Shown: one piece after another, positions 1 through 8,499 of the stretch
Layout of the letters: the number at the start of each line of letters is the position of its first letter
How positions within the stretch are numbered: position 1 is the first letter of the stretch
NCBI RefSeq assembly: GCF_013778455.1
Contig: NZ_JACEHE010000048.1
Coordinates: 1 to 43,639 of the forward strand
Source of the DNA: Streptomyces himalayensis subsp. himalayensis
Lineage (GTDB): Bacteria; Actinomycetota; Actinomycetes; Streptomycetales; Streptomycetaceae
Direction: 5' to 3'
DNA: 43,639 nt
The notes under the pieces: generated by a model
The model's input: the letters and a program-made list of their open reading frames with translations, nothing else
Told to the model about the DNA's origin: nothing
Databases searched by the model: none
Program-made: the position numbers and the translations under genes

Positions 1-1
1 C

Positions 2-313
2 GGGAAGCCGAAAGGCCGCCCGATCGCGGCGAATCGGGACTCCGCGTTCGGTCCTGTGGACCGGATCGGCCAGCTCACCATGCGCAACCTCGACATCGCC
101 GACTCGCGCGCCAAGCTGGAGCAGTACGCCGGGCTCGGCCTGATCGGCACCGGGAGCCCCGCCATCGGTGCCGCCCAGGCGGCCGCCACCGGCCTGATCG
201 GCACCATGCCGGCCATGCCTGAGGGCGGAGCCGAGGCCATCGCCTCTCGCGGCGAGATCTCCACCGACGACGCGATGCTGGACCGCGCCGCGATGGAGTC
301 CGGCACGGACTGA
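2..313 (+). CDS. argG: Argininosuccinate synthase, C-terminal end (partial)
   Basis: Only the last 103 codons are present; the frame is open to the left edge, so the gene begins outside the window. The translation carries the stretch FGPVDRIGQLTMRNLDIADS, which matches the C-terminal region of type-2 (E. coli-like) argininosuccinate synthase. The enzyme joins citrulline and aspartate using ATP in cytosolic arginine biosynthesis. The tail after it (Ala/Gly-rich, then an acidic end) is longer than in E. coli, as I recall for Streptomyces enzymes. It is followed by an intrinsic terminator and converges on the inositol operon. The GTG at 56 is internal, not a start. Confidence 0.93.
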   Translation, partial: GKPKGRPIAANRDSAFGPVDRIGQLTMRNLDIADSRAKLEQYAGLGLIGTGSPAIGAAQAAATGLIGTMPAMPEGGAEAIASRGEISTDDAMLDRAAMESGTD

Positions 314-363
314 CCAGCCCAGTAGAGCGGAAGGGTCGGCCCCCAGGGGGATGCACCACCGGT

Positions 364-402
364 AGGCCGGCTCGGCGCCAACGGCGTCGAGCCGGCCTTT
401 TC
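364..402 (+). terminator. Intrinsic terminator of argG
   Basis: A stem of about 16 bp (364-379 pairing with 383-398, one G-U pair) with a three-base loop is followed by a short T run at 398-401. It lies between the convergent argG and iolH genes. The T run is only on the plus-strand side, so it mainly terminates argG; the hairpin may also stop transcripts arriving from the iol operon. Confidence 0.85.
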
Positions 403-433
403 CGTTACCCGGGGGCTGTGTAGACCCGCGGTT

Positions 434-1303
434 TCATCCTGAGAGCTCCTTGGTGATGCGGTCCAGCATGAATGCAGAGGATTCCTTGGCCCGTTCCTCC
501 CAGGCGAAGACGCATGCCGTGGCGACACCGTCGAAGTTCAGCTCGCGCAGGGTGCCGAAGAAGGCGTCCCAGTCGACCTCGCCCTGGCCGATGTCCAGGT
601 GCTGATGGATACGGGCCGTGGTGCCGGGCGGGTTGAGGATGTAGCGAAGCCCACTGGAGCCCTTGTGGTTGAAGGAATCGGCGATGTGCACGTGCCGGAG
701 CTTGTCGCCCGCATAGCGCATCATCGACGCGATGTCCGCGCCGACCTGCGCCGCGCCCGAGAGGTGGAAGGTGTGCGGGGCGCAGTAGAGGTAGTTCACC
801 CAGGGCTTGTTGATCGCGCGGACCAGATCGACCGCGGGTGTGTTCTCCTCGCAGAAGTCGTCCGGGTGCGCCTCCAGGTTCAGCGCGATGCCCTCCCGCT
901 CGAACAGCGGCAGCAGCTCCTCCAGCGAACGCCAGAACGCCGCCTCGCTCTCGGCGGCGCACTCCGGGCGGCCGTTGAACTCCGAGTTCATCAGCGGGCA
1001 TTCGAGGTCCGCGGTGATCTCGATCATCCGCTTCCAGTAGCGGACGGCCGCCTGCCGCTCGGTCTCGTCCGGTGAGGACCACTTGTAGAGCGGGAGCACG
1101 GAGGACAGCTGGACGCCGTGCGTGCGCAGGGACTTCTTCAGCGCGGCAATGCGTTCGTCGTCCGCCCGCGGGTGCAGGAAGAACGGCATGAAGTCCTCAC
1201 GCGGCGACAACTCGATGTACTCGTAGCCGAGTTCGGCGACCGTACACACCATCTCGTCGATGGGCAGCGCGCGGAACATGTAGGGGTCGAGAGCGATCTT
1301 CAT
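434..1303 (-). CDS. iolH: Inositol catabolism TIM-barrel protein IolH-like
   Basis: A 289-residue sugar-phosphate isomerase/epimerase-like TIM barrel (AP endonuclease 2 family). It begins MKIALDPYMFRALPIDEM and has metal-site style segments at EAHPDDFCEE, APHTFH and HVHIADSFNH, plus NPPGTTARIHQHLDIGQGEV near the C terminus. This layout and length resemble Bacillus IolH, whose precise role is unsettled. The ATG at 1303 overlaps the iolG stop (ATGA), so the two are translationally coupled. It is the last gene of the iol operon. An inosose isomerase (IolI-type) role is an alternative; the family is secure, the exact activity is inferred. Confidence 0.8.
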   Translation of the reverse strand: MKIALDPYMFRALPIDEMVCTVAELGYEYIELSPREDFMPFFLHPRADDERIAALKKSLRTHGVQLSSVLPLYKWSSPDETERQAAVRYWKRMIEITADLECPLMNSEFNGRPECAAESEAAFWRSLEELLPLFEREGIALNLEAHPDDFCEENTPAVDLVRAINKPWVNYLYCAPHTFHLSGAAQVGADIASMMRYAGDKLRHVHIADSFNHKGSSGLRYILNPPGTTARIHQHLDIGQGEVDWDAFFGTLRELNFDGVATACVFAWEERAKESSAFMLDRITKELSG

Positions 1304-2316
1304 ACGGCACCTCCGTAGAAGGCGGGGCGGGGCTTCATGTCCGTACCGACGGTGCGGCCCGAATCGAGGGCCTCGACGGTGGCGCTGGTGATGACGGTCG
1401 CGGCGTAGCCGTCCCACGCGGAGGGGCCAGTGGGCTCGTTGCCCGCCGCAAGGCTCGCGATCCACTCGCGGAACTCGGTGTCGAAGGCGTCGACGAAGCG
1501 GCCCACCCAGTCGGTGAGCACGGTCGTGCTGTGCTGTCCCGCCGTGCGCACGGCGACCGAGGACGGGTCGGGCAGCCGTACGAGACCCTGCTCGCCGACC
1601 GCCTCGCACTGGATGTCATAGCCGTACTGGCAGTTGACGAAGACCTCGAGGTCGATCCGGACGCCCTTCACGGTCTCGAAGAGCATGATCTGGGGATCCT
1701 TCAGGTGCGCGAACCGCTTGCTCGTGGCGCGCGGCGTGACGACCTGGGCCGAGACGATCTCGTCGTCGAGCAGCCAGCGCAGTACGTCCACCTCGTGCAC
1801 CGCCGTGTCGAGCGCGGCCATCTCGGAGGTGTACGACTCGGGCACGGTCGGGTTGCGGTGGGCGCAGTGCACCACCAGCGGCTCGCCGATCCGGCCGGAC
1901 GCGATGACCTCCTTCATCTGCCGGTAGCCCTGGTCGTAGCGGCGCATGAAGCCGACCTGCACGAGGCGGCGGCCGTGCGCCATCTCGGCCTCGACGATCC
2001 TGAGGCAGTCCTCGGCCGTGGTGGCCAGGGGCTTCTCGCAGAACACCGGCTTCCCCGCGGCTATCGCGTTCAGCACGTGCTCGGCATGCGTCGGCCCCCA
2101 CGAGGTGACGAGCACGGCGTCGACCTCGTCCGCCGCGATCAGCTCGGCGCCGGTGCCGTACACGCGGGCGCCGACCCGGGCCGCCGCCTCCTCGGCGCGC
2201 GCGGCGTCGATGTCGCTGACCGCGGTGACCGCGGCGCCGGTGACGACGTCGGTGAGGCGCCGGATGTGTTCGTGGCCGATCCAGCCGGCGCCGATGACTC
2301 CCACGCGCACAGTCAT
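1300..2316 (-). CDS. iolG: myo-Inositol 2-dehydrogenase
   Basis: A 338-residue Gfo/Idh/MocA-family oxidoreductase that converts myo-inositol to 2-keto-myo-inositol with NAD+, the first step of the pathway. The Rossmann motif GAGWIG is at residues 9-14, CEKPLA at 93-98, GFMRRYDQGY around 122-131 and TAVHEVDVLRWL around 171-182. By alignment with Bacillus IolG, the catalytic residues are Lys95, Asp170 and His174, all present. The similarity is close along the full length. It lies between the MFS transporter gene and iolH in the operon, with the start ATG at 2316. Confidence 0.94.
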   Translation of the reverse strand: MTVRVGVIGAGWIGHEHIRRLTDVVTGAAVTAVSDIDAARAEEAAARVGARVYGTGAELIAADEVDAVLVTSWGPTHAEHVLNAIAAGKPVFCEKPLATTAEDCLRIVEAEMAHGRRLVQVGFMRRYDQGYRQMKEVIASGRIGEPLVVHCAHRNPTVPESYTSEMAALDTAVHEVDVLRWLLDDEIVSAQVVTPRATSKRFAHLKDPQIMLFETVKGVRIDLEVFVNCQYGYDIQCEAVGEQGLVRLPDPSSVAVRTAGQHSTTVLTDWVGRFVDAFDTEFREWIASLAAGNEPTGPSAWDGYAATVITSATVEALDSGRTVGTDMKPRPAFYGGAV

Positions 2317-2400
2317 GGGTTTCTTTCCTTTCTACGGCTCCCGGGCGCTGCTGTTGCACGGAAGCGGAGGGGGTGTTCGAAGCCTTGTCGAGAAGGGGGT

Positions 2401-3834
2401 TCAGGAGTAGCGGGACCGGAGCTCCGTCTCCAGGTCCTCCAGCGTGCGGCCGCGCGTCTCGGGGACGTACAGCTTGACGAAGGTGATGGACAGGACACCC
2501 GCCACCACGAACAGGAAGAAGGTCGCGGAGATCCCGATGCCGGAGACCAGCGAGGGGAAGACCAGACCGATGGCGAAGTTGGTCAGCCACAGGACCACCG
2601 CCGCGATCCCCATGCCGAAGGCACGCATCCGCATCGGGAAGATCTCCGAGAGCATCAGCCAGGTCACCGGCGAGATCGCGCCCTGCTGGAAGGCGAGGAA
2701 CGTGACCGTCATGGCGAGCACGGCGTAGGCCCGGCCGTCGCCCGAGGGCAGCACCAGCGAGAAGACGCCGATCAACAACAGCGCGCCGGTCGTACCGACC
2801 TGACCGGTCATCAGCATCGGTCGGCGGTTGACCCGGCCGAGCAGCCAGATGCCGACGAAGGTGGCGAGGACGGAGATCACGCCGTTGGCGATGTTGGCCG
2901 TCAACGCGCTGTCCGCGGCGAACCCGGCGTCGGTGAGGATCTGCGTGCCGTAGTACATGATCGTGTTGACGCCCGTGATCTGCTGCACGATCGCGATGCC
3001 GAAGCCGACGAACATCAGCCTGCGAACCCACGGTACGGACTTCATGTCCCGCCAGCCGCCGAGCTTCTCCTGCTCGTCCTTGACCGCGAGCGCGGTGACC
3101 TCGCGCAGCTCGGCCTCGGCCCGCTGCTGTGACCGGACCTGCTTCAGCACCTCCAGGGCCTCGCTGAAGCGGCTCTTGGAGGCCAGCCAGCGCGGGCTCT
3201 CCGGCATCACCAGCATGCCGAACCAGAGGACGACGGCCGGGATCGTCGCGATCACGAGCATCCAGCGCCAGATGCCGCCGGACTCTCCGCCCACCTGCGC
3301 GATGATCGCGTTGGAGGTGAAGGCCAGCAACTGACCGCTGACGATCATGAGTTCGTTGCGGGTGACCAGTGCGCCGCGCCGCTCGGCGGGCGAGATCTCC
3401 GCGAGGTAGACCGGCACGGTGACCGAGGCGCCGCCGACCGCGAGGCCGAGCACGAACCGCGCCACCACCATCACCGCGGTGGTCGGGGCGAACGTGCAGC
3501 CGAGCGCGCCGACGAAGAACAGCACGGCCAGCAGGAGGATGTTGCGCCGCCTGCCGCGCGCGTCCGACAGCCGGCCGCCGACGACCGCCCCGAGCGCGGC
3601 GCCGAGGAGCAGCGAGCTGGTGACCATGCCCTCCGTGAAGGGGGTCAGGCCCAGGTCGTCGGTCATGTACGGCAGCGCGCCGTTGATGACTCCGGTGTCG
3701 TAGCCGAAGAGCAGTCCGCCGAAGGTGGCGATGATCGTGATGAGCCGCAGCCGCCGGGAGACGGCCGGCGGGGCGTCATTGATGAGTGCGGAGGGTGCGG
3801 TGGGAGCCTGATGCGCGTCGTCCCTGACGTCCAT
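2401..3834 (-). CDS. MFS sugar/inositol:proton symporter (IolT-like)
   Basis: A 477-residue major facilitator of the sugar porter family with about 12 hydrophobic segments. Family signatures are FGYDTGVINGAL after TM1, the loop GGRLSDARGRRR, PESPRWLASKSRFSEAL before the central loop, QQITGVNTIMYYGTQI in TM7 and VPETRGRTLEDLE at the end. Position in the iol operon suggests inositol uptake, though sugar porters of this type vary in substrate. The start is decided by the ribosome site: AGGAGG lies five bases before ATG 3834, whereas the upstream in-frame GTG at 3840 overlaps that site. The preceding iolE ends nine bases upstream. Confidence 0.87.
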   Translation of the reverse strand: MDVRDDAHQAPTAPSALINDAPPAVSRRLRLITIIATFGGLLFGYDTGVINGALPYMTDDLGLTPFTEGMVTSSLLLGAALGAVVGGRLSDARGRRRNILLLAVLFFVGALGCTFAPTTAVMVVARFVLGLAVGGASVTVPVYLAEISPAERRGALVTRNELMIVSGQLLAFTSNAIIAQVGGESGGIWRWMLVIATIPAVVLWFGMLVMPESPRWLASKSRFSEALEVLKQVRSQQRAEAELREVTALAVKDEQEKLGGWRDMKSVPWVRRLMFVGFGIAIVQQITGVNTIMYYGTQILTDAGFAADSALTANIANGVISVLATFVGIWLLGRVNRRPMLMTGQVGTTGALLLIGVFSLVLPSGDGRAYAVLAMTVTFLAFQQGAISPVTWLMLSEIFPMRMRAFGMGIAAVVLWLTNFAIGLVFPSLVSGIGISATFFLFVVAGVLSITFVKLYVPETRGRTLEDLETELRSRYS

Positions 3835-3843
3835 GGCCACCTC

Positions 3844-4794
3844 CTAACGGTTGTTGTTCGGGCGCCGGGTTCCGGTCAGGCCGCAGCCGGCCAGGTGCTC
3901 ACGCGTCCGTACGGCGATGGGCAGGGGGACCTCGGGAGCGCAGGGATACAGGTCCTGCTCGACGATCACGAACAACTCGGCGTCCAGCTTGGAGAGTTCG
4001 TCGACCACGTCGGCCGGGCTGGGCACCCCCGCGGGCGGGGAGACGCACACGCCGCGCTTGACGGCCTCGCCGAAGGAGAGGTTCTCGGCGGCGACCTGGG
4101 CGAGGATCTCCGGGTCCATCTGCTTGATGTGGACGTAGCCGACGCGCTCGCCGAACCGGCGGATCAGGTCGAGGTTGTCTCCGCCGCCGTAGGCGACGTG
4201 CCCGGTGTCCAGGCAGAGGTTCGTGTAGCGGCTGTCGGACTCGCCCAGCAGCCGCTCGATCTCCGGCTGGGTCTGGATGTGGCTGTCGGCGTGCGGGTGG
4301 ATGACGAGCCGCACGTCGTACTCGTCGACGAGCAGCTTGCCGAGCCGGTCCGCGGCCCGGCCGAAGCCCGCCCACTGCTCGGCGGTCAGCTCGGGTGACT
4401 CGGTGAACGCGCCGGTCTTCTCGTCCCGGTACATGGGCGGGATGAGGACGAGGTGGTGGGCGCCTGCGGCGGCAGTCAGCGTGGCCACCTGCCGGACGTG
4501 GGCGAGCATCTCGTCCCACCCCTCGGGGCGGTGCAGTGCGCCGAAGGCGGTGCCGCCGGAGACCTGTAGCCCCCGGGCGTCCAGCTCCTCTTTGAGGCGC
4601 TGCGGGTCGGTGGGGAGATAGCCGTAGGGGCCGAGCTCCAGCCACTCGTAGCCGGCCCCTGCCAGCTCGTCGAGGAAGCGGGTGTACGGGACCTGGTGCT
4701 CGTCCTCGGGGAACCAGACGCCCCAGGAGTCGGGGGCGGAGCCGAGGCACAGGTTGCCCGCGGTGGTGCGGAGTGGGGATGGCGCCGTTGCCAT
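3844..4794 (-). CDS. iolE: Inosose dehydratase-like protein (IolE family)
   Basis: A 316-residue TIM barrel of the xylose isomerase-like/AP endonuclease 2 family. It starts with SAPDSWGVWFPED and contains LVIHPHADSHIQT, LCLDTGHVAYGGGDN and VGYVHIKQMDP, which supply the His/Asp/Glu metal ligands expected of the family, then FVIVEQDLYP at the end. IolE dehydrates 2-keto-myo-inositol to 3D-trihydroxycyclohexane-1,2-dione. Assignment to IolE rests on the metal-site pattern, the length and the need for this step in a cluster that already has IolG and IolD. The start ATG at 4794 lies 43 bp downstream of the mmsA stop. Confidence 0.8.
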   Translation of the reverse strand: MATAPSPLRTTAGNLCLGSAPDSWGVWFPEDEHQVPYTRFLDELAGAGYEWLELGPYGYLPTDPQRLKEELDARGLQVSGGTAFGALHRPEGWDEMLAHVRQVATLTAAAGAHHLVLIPPMYRDEKTGAFTESPELTAEQWAGFGRAADRLGKLLVDEYDVRLVIHPHADSHIQTQPEIERLLGESDSRYTNLCLDTGHVAYGGGDNLDLIRRFGERVGYVHIKQMDPEILAQVAAENLSFGEAVKRGVCVSPPAGVPSPADVVDELSKLDAELFVIVEQDLYPCAPEVPLPIAVRTREHLAGCGLTGTRRPNNNR

Positions 4795-4837
4795 GGTCGG
4801 AATCCTTCTGCGATGGGGGACGGAGGTGCTTTTTCGC

Positions 4838-6334
4838 TCAGCTGGAGGTGGGGAAGTTGAAGCCCGCGGTCGTCTGCTGGGTGGGCTGGGGCCAGCGGGT
4901 GGTGACGACCTTGGGGCGGGTGTAGAAGCGGATGCCTTCGGGGCCGTGGATGGGGGAGTCGCCGATGAGGGAGTCCTTCCAGCCGCCGAAGGAGTAGTAC
5001 GACATCGGGACGGGCACGGGGACGTTGACGCCGATCATGCCGACGTTGATCTTGCGCTGGAAGCGGCGGGCGGCTTCGCCGGAGGCGGTGAAGAGGGCGG
5101 TGCCGTTGCCGTAGGGGTTGGCGTTGATCAACGCGATCGCCTCGTCGAGGGACTCGGCACGGACGATCGCCAGCACCGGGCCGAAGAGCTCCTCCTTGTA
5201 GGCGTCCATCTCGGCCGTGACGTGGTCGAGGAGGGACGGGCCGGTGAAGAAGCCCTCCTCGTGACCCTCGACCTTCAGACCGCGGCCGTCGACGACGATG
5301 GTGGCGCCCTGGGTGGCGGCGGTGGTGACGGCGTTTTCGATGCGTTCCTGGGCGGCCTTGGTGATGACGGGGCCCATATCGGTGCCGGGGGCGTCACCGG
5401 GGCCGACCTTCACCTCAAGGGCCTTGCGCTCCAGCACCTTGACCAGCCCGTCTGCGGCGTCACCGACCGCGACGGCCACCGAGACCGCCATGCAGCGTTC
5501 GCCTGCGGAGCCGTAGGCGCCGGCGGTGATGTGGTTGGCGGCGAAGTCGAGGTCGGCGTCGGGGAGGACGACGGCGTGGTTCTTGGCGCCGCCGAGGGCC
5601 TGGACGCGCTTGCCGTGGGCGGTGGCCTGCTCGTGGACGTACTTGGCGATCGGTGTGGAGCCGACGAAGGAGACGGCTTCGATGCCGGGGTGGGTGAGGA
5701 TGGCGTCGACGGCCGACTTGCCGCCGTGGACGACGTTGAAGACGCCGTCGGGCAGGCCGGCCCTCTTGTACAGGTCGGCGACGAAGTTGGCGGCGGAGGG
5801 GTCGCGTTCGCTGGGCTTGAGGATGAAGGTGTTGCCGGTCGCGACGGCGATCGGGTGCATCCACAGGGGCACCATGGCGGGGAAGTTGAACGGCGTGATG
5901 CCCGCGACGACGCCGAGGGGCTGGCGGAAGTTGTGCACGTCGACGCCGCGGGAGACCTGGTCGGAGAAGCTGCCCTTGAGGATGTCGCCGAGGCCGCAGG
6001 CGAATTCCACGACCTCGCGGCCGCGTACGATCTCGCCGCGTGCGTCGTCGACGGTCTTGCCGTGCTCGGCGGAGATGATCCGGGCCAGCTCTTCCTCGTG
6101 GTCGACGAGGAGCTGGCGGAAGGCGAACATCACCTGGGTGCGCTGGGTGAGCGAGGACTCGGACCAGGTCTCGAAGGCGCGGGATGCGGCCGCGACGGCG
6201 GCGTCGACGTCGGCGGCCGAGCCCAGGGCGACCTGAGCCTGCTCCTGGCCGGTGGCGGGGTTGAACACGAGTGCGGTCTGCGGGTTCGTCCCGGCGGCGG
6301 GTGAGCCGTTGATCCAGTGCTGGATGGTCTTCAC
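4838..6334 (-). CDS. mmsA: CoA-acylating methylmalonate/malonate-semialdehyde dehydrogenase
   Basis: A 498-residue aldehyde dehydrogenase that oxidises malonic semialdehyde to acetyl-CoA with NAD+ and CoA at the end of inositol degradation (IolA); the same family also serves valine catabolism. PFNFPAMVPLW at about 148-158 carries the conserved Asn150, FVGSTPIAKYVH is the cofactor-site segment, and the catalytic Cys281 is in AGERCMAVS. The C-terminal region has FGGWKDSLIGD and IRFYTRPKVVTTRWP, typical of the MMSDH subfamily. The gene follows iolD by 12 bp in the operon. Confidence 0.93.
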   Translation of the reverse strand: MKTIQHWINGSPAAGTNPQTALVFNPATGQEQAQVALGSAADVDAAVAAASRAFETWSESSLTQRTQVMFAFRQLLVDHEEELARIISAEHGKTVDDARGEIVRGREVVEFACGLGDILKGSFSDQVSRGVDVHNFRQPLGVVAGITPFNFPAMVPLWMHPIAVATGNTFILKPSERDPSAANFVADLYKRAGLPDGVFNVVHGGKSAVDAILTHPGIEAVSFVGSTPIAKYVHEQATAHGKRVQALGGAKNHAVVLPDADLDFAANHITAGAYGSAGERCMAVSVAVAVGDAADGLVKVLERKALEVKVGPGDAPGTDMGPVITKAAQERIENAVTTAATQGATIVVDGRGLKVEGHEEGFFTGPSLLDHVTAEMDAYKEELFGPVLAIVRAESLDEAIALINANPYGNGTALFTASGEAARRFQRKINVGMIGVNVPVPVPMSYYSFGGWKDSLIGDSPIHGPEGIRFYTRPKVVTTRWPQPTQQTTAGFNFPTSS

Positions 6335-6346
6335 GTGAGGGTGTCC

Positions 6347-8230
6347 TTACAGGTAGTGCCGCTGGTGGCGCTTGTGGGCGGCGTAGGTCTCGTAGGCGGC
6401 TCGGGTGGAGTCCAGGGCGGAGGTCTGGCTGACCGGCACGTCCCACCAGCCGTGTCCGGGCGGGTTCGGCCCGTACAGGTCGGTCTCGACGTGCACGACG
6501 GTGGTGCGGCTCGCGGCCTTGGCCTTCTCCATCGCCGTACGGAACTCCTCTACGGAGGAGGCGTGCAGGACGTCCGCGCCGAGGGAGGAGGCGTTCGCGG
6601 CGAGGTCGACCGGGAGCACATCGCCGTCGAGGTGACCGGAATCTCCGTCGCGGAAGCGGTACCTGGTGCCGAACCGCTGCGAGCCGAGCGACTCGGACAG
6701 TGAGCCGATGGAGGCGAAGCCGTGGTTCTGGACGAGGACGATGATGACCTTCAGGCCTTCGGAGACCATGGTCACGATCTCCTGAGCCATCATCAGATAC
6801 GAGCCGTCGCCGACGAGGACGACGACCTCGCGCGAGGGGTCGGCCATCTTCGCGCCGACACCGGCGGCGACCTCGTAGCCCATGCAGGAGTAGGCGTACT
6901 CGACGTGGTAGGCCTTCGGATCCCGCGCCCGCCACAGTTGCTGCAGGTCGCCGGGCATGGAGCCGGCCGCGTTGATCACCACGTCGCGGTCACCGAGGAC
7001 ATCGTTCAGTGCGCCGAGGATCTGGGTCTGGGCGGGGAGGTCGCCGGTGTTGCGGCCGGGCGCACAGCACGCCTCCTCGATCTCCCGTGTGTGAGCGATC
7101 AGTTCGCGGGTGCGGGCACGGTGGAACGGGTCGACCTCCCAGTCCACCAGCGCTTCGGCAAGGGCCTGGATGCCGAGCCGGGCGTCGGCCACCAGAGGCT
7201 CGGCGGAGTGCTTGACGGCGTCGAGGCGGGCCACGTTGAGGTTGACGAACGCGACGTCGGGGTTGCCGAAGACGGTGTGACTGGCGGTGGTGAAATCGCT
7301 GTAGCGGGTGCCGATGCCGAGGACGACGTCGGCCTCCTTCGCCAGTTCGTTCGCCGCGAACGAGCCGGTGGAGCCGATGCCTCCGACCGCGCAGGGGTGG
7401 TCCCACGGGACGGCGCCCTTACCGGCGTGCGTGTCCGCCACCGGGACGCCGGTGGCCTCGGCGAAGGCACGCACCTGCGTCTCGGCACCGGAGTAGACGG
7501 TGCCGCCACCGGCCACGATCAGCGGCTTCTTCGCATTGCGGAGCAGTCGGGCGGCCCGCTCGACGGCGGCGGGTTCCGGCACCGGACGCCCCACGTGCCA
7601 CACCCGGCGCCGGAAGAAGGAGACGGGCCAGTCGTGGGCTTCCGCCTGTACGTCCTGCGGCAGCGCCAGGGTGACGGCGCCGGTCTCCACCGGGTCGGTC
7701 AGCACCCGCATCGCGGCCAGCGCCGCCGGGATCAGCTGCTCCGGGCGCGAGATGCGGTCGAAGTACTTCGACACGGCGCGGAAGGCGTCGTTGACGGTGA
7801 CGTCGCCGCCGCGGGTGTCCTCCAGCTGCTGCAGCACGGGGTCGGCGGCGCGGGTGGCGAACATGTCGCTGGGCAACAGCAGCACCGGCAGCCGGTTGGT
7901 GGTCGCGAGCGCCGCACCGGTGATCATGTTCGTCGAGCCGGGCCCGGTGGATGCCGTGCAGGCGAACGTCGCCAGCCGGTCGCGCATCTTCGCGTACGCC
8001 ACCGACGCGTGCACCATGCCCTGCTCGTTACGGGCCAAGTAGTACGGCAGATCCGCCTCCCCCGTGACCGCGGCCTGGAGAAGCGCCTGCCCGATCCCGG
8101 CCACATTGCCGTGCCCGAAGATCCCCCACGCCCCGGGGATCAGCCGCTGCTCCTGCCCGTCACGCTCGCTGTACTGGTTCGCGAGGAAACGCACGAGCGC
8201 CTGGGCCGTGGTGAGTCGGACGGTCTTCAT
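6347..8230 (-). CDS. iolD: Trihydroxycyclohexane-1,2-dione hydrolase (ThDP enzyme)
   Basis: A 627-residue thiamine diphosphate enzyme with the acetolactate-synthase fold. It opens the ring of the dione to 5-deoxy-glucuronate. The catalytic Glu69 is in ARNEQGMVHAS, the central domain contains NAKKPLIVAGGG, and the cofactor-binding motif starts at GDG 474-476 and ends with Asn502 (QNHGF). Length agrees with known IolD. The ATG at 8230 overlaps the iolB stop by four bases (ATGA), so translation is coupled to a gene that is itself truncated. Confidence 0.94.
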   Translation of the reverse strand: MKTVRLTTAQALVRFLANQYSERDGQEQRLIPGAWGIFGHGNVAGIGQALLQAAVTGEADLPYYLARNEQGMVHASVAYAKMRDRLATFACTASTGPGSTNMITGAALATTNRLPVLLLPSDMFATRAADPVLQQLEDTRGGDVTVNDAFRAVSKYFDRISRPEQLIPAALAAMRVLTDPVETGAVTLALPQDVQAEAHDWPVSFFRRRVWHVGRPVPEPAAVERAARLLRNAKKPLIVAGGGTVYSGAETQVRAFAEATGVPVADTHAGKGAVPWDHPCAVGGIGSTGSFAANELAKEADVVLGIGTRYSDFTTASHTVFGNPDVAFVNLNVARLDAVKHSAEPLVADARLGIQALAEALVDWEVDPFHRARTRELIAHTREIEEACCAPGRNTGDLPAQTQILGALNDVLGDRDVVINAAGSMPGDLQQLWRARDPKAYHVEYAYSCMGYEVAAGVGAKMADPSREVVVLVGDGSYLMMAQEIVTMVSEGLKVIIVLVQNHGFASIGSLSESLGSQRFGTRYRFRDGDSGHLDGDVLPVDLAANASSLGADVLHASSVEEFRTAMEKAKAASRTTVVHVETDLYGPNPPGHGWWDVPVSQTSALDSTRAAYETYAAHKRHQRHYL

Positions 8231-8499
8231 CGTTCGTTGAGCCCTTCGAAGGGAAGCCGGTCGTCGATGTCCTGGGTCTCCCAGGTGCCGCGGACCCACC
8301 CGTGGGCGGGGTCGTCGCAGATCAGCCAGGCGCGGTCCTGGCCGGGGCCCGCCATGACGTTGAGGTGGTAGAGGTCGTAGCCGGGTGCGGCGATGGACAG
8401 GCCGTGCCAGCCGTGCGGAATGAGGACGGTGTCGCCGAGGTCGTACGGGCCCTCTGCCGCCTGGCCCTTGGGGAGGCGGTGCTTGCTCGTGTCACTCAC
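8227..8499 (-). pseudogene. iolB: Internally deleted 5-deoxy-glucuronate isomerase
   Basis: The frame encodes only 90 residues, against roughly 270-300 for IolB. The first 20 residues (SDTSKHRLPKGQAAEGPY) look like a normal Streptomyces IolB N terminus, and from GDTVLIPHGWHG onward it matches the family's C terminus, including LNVMAGPG and AWLICDDPAHGW. About 190 central residues are missing in frame, including the family segment with the His cluster and Glu of the cupin metal site. The start is GTG 8499, overlapping the upstream stop (GTGA), and the stop overlaps iolD, so operon coupling survives. The product is probably inactive as an isomerase. A second iolB elsewhere would be needed for a complete pathway. 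Confidence 0.85.

Noticed and set aside
1531..3132. 533-codon plus-strand open frame
   Set aside because: It is the mirror of iolG and the MFS gene, whose protein motifs are clear; its own translation is His/Arg/Gly/Asp-rich low complexity.
3838..3840. GTG as start of the MFS transporter
   Set aside because: It overlaps the AGGAGG ribosome site; ATG 3834 has ideal spacing.
4682..6304. 540-codon plus-strand open frame
   Set aside because: Antisense to mmsA with Val/Gly/Asp-rich composition, a typical high-GC shadow.
6722..8371. 549-codon plus-strand open frame
   Set aside because: Antisense shadow of iolD; no family motif.
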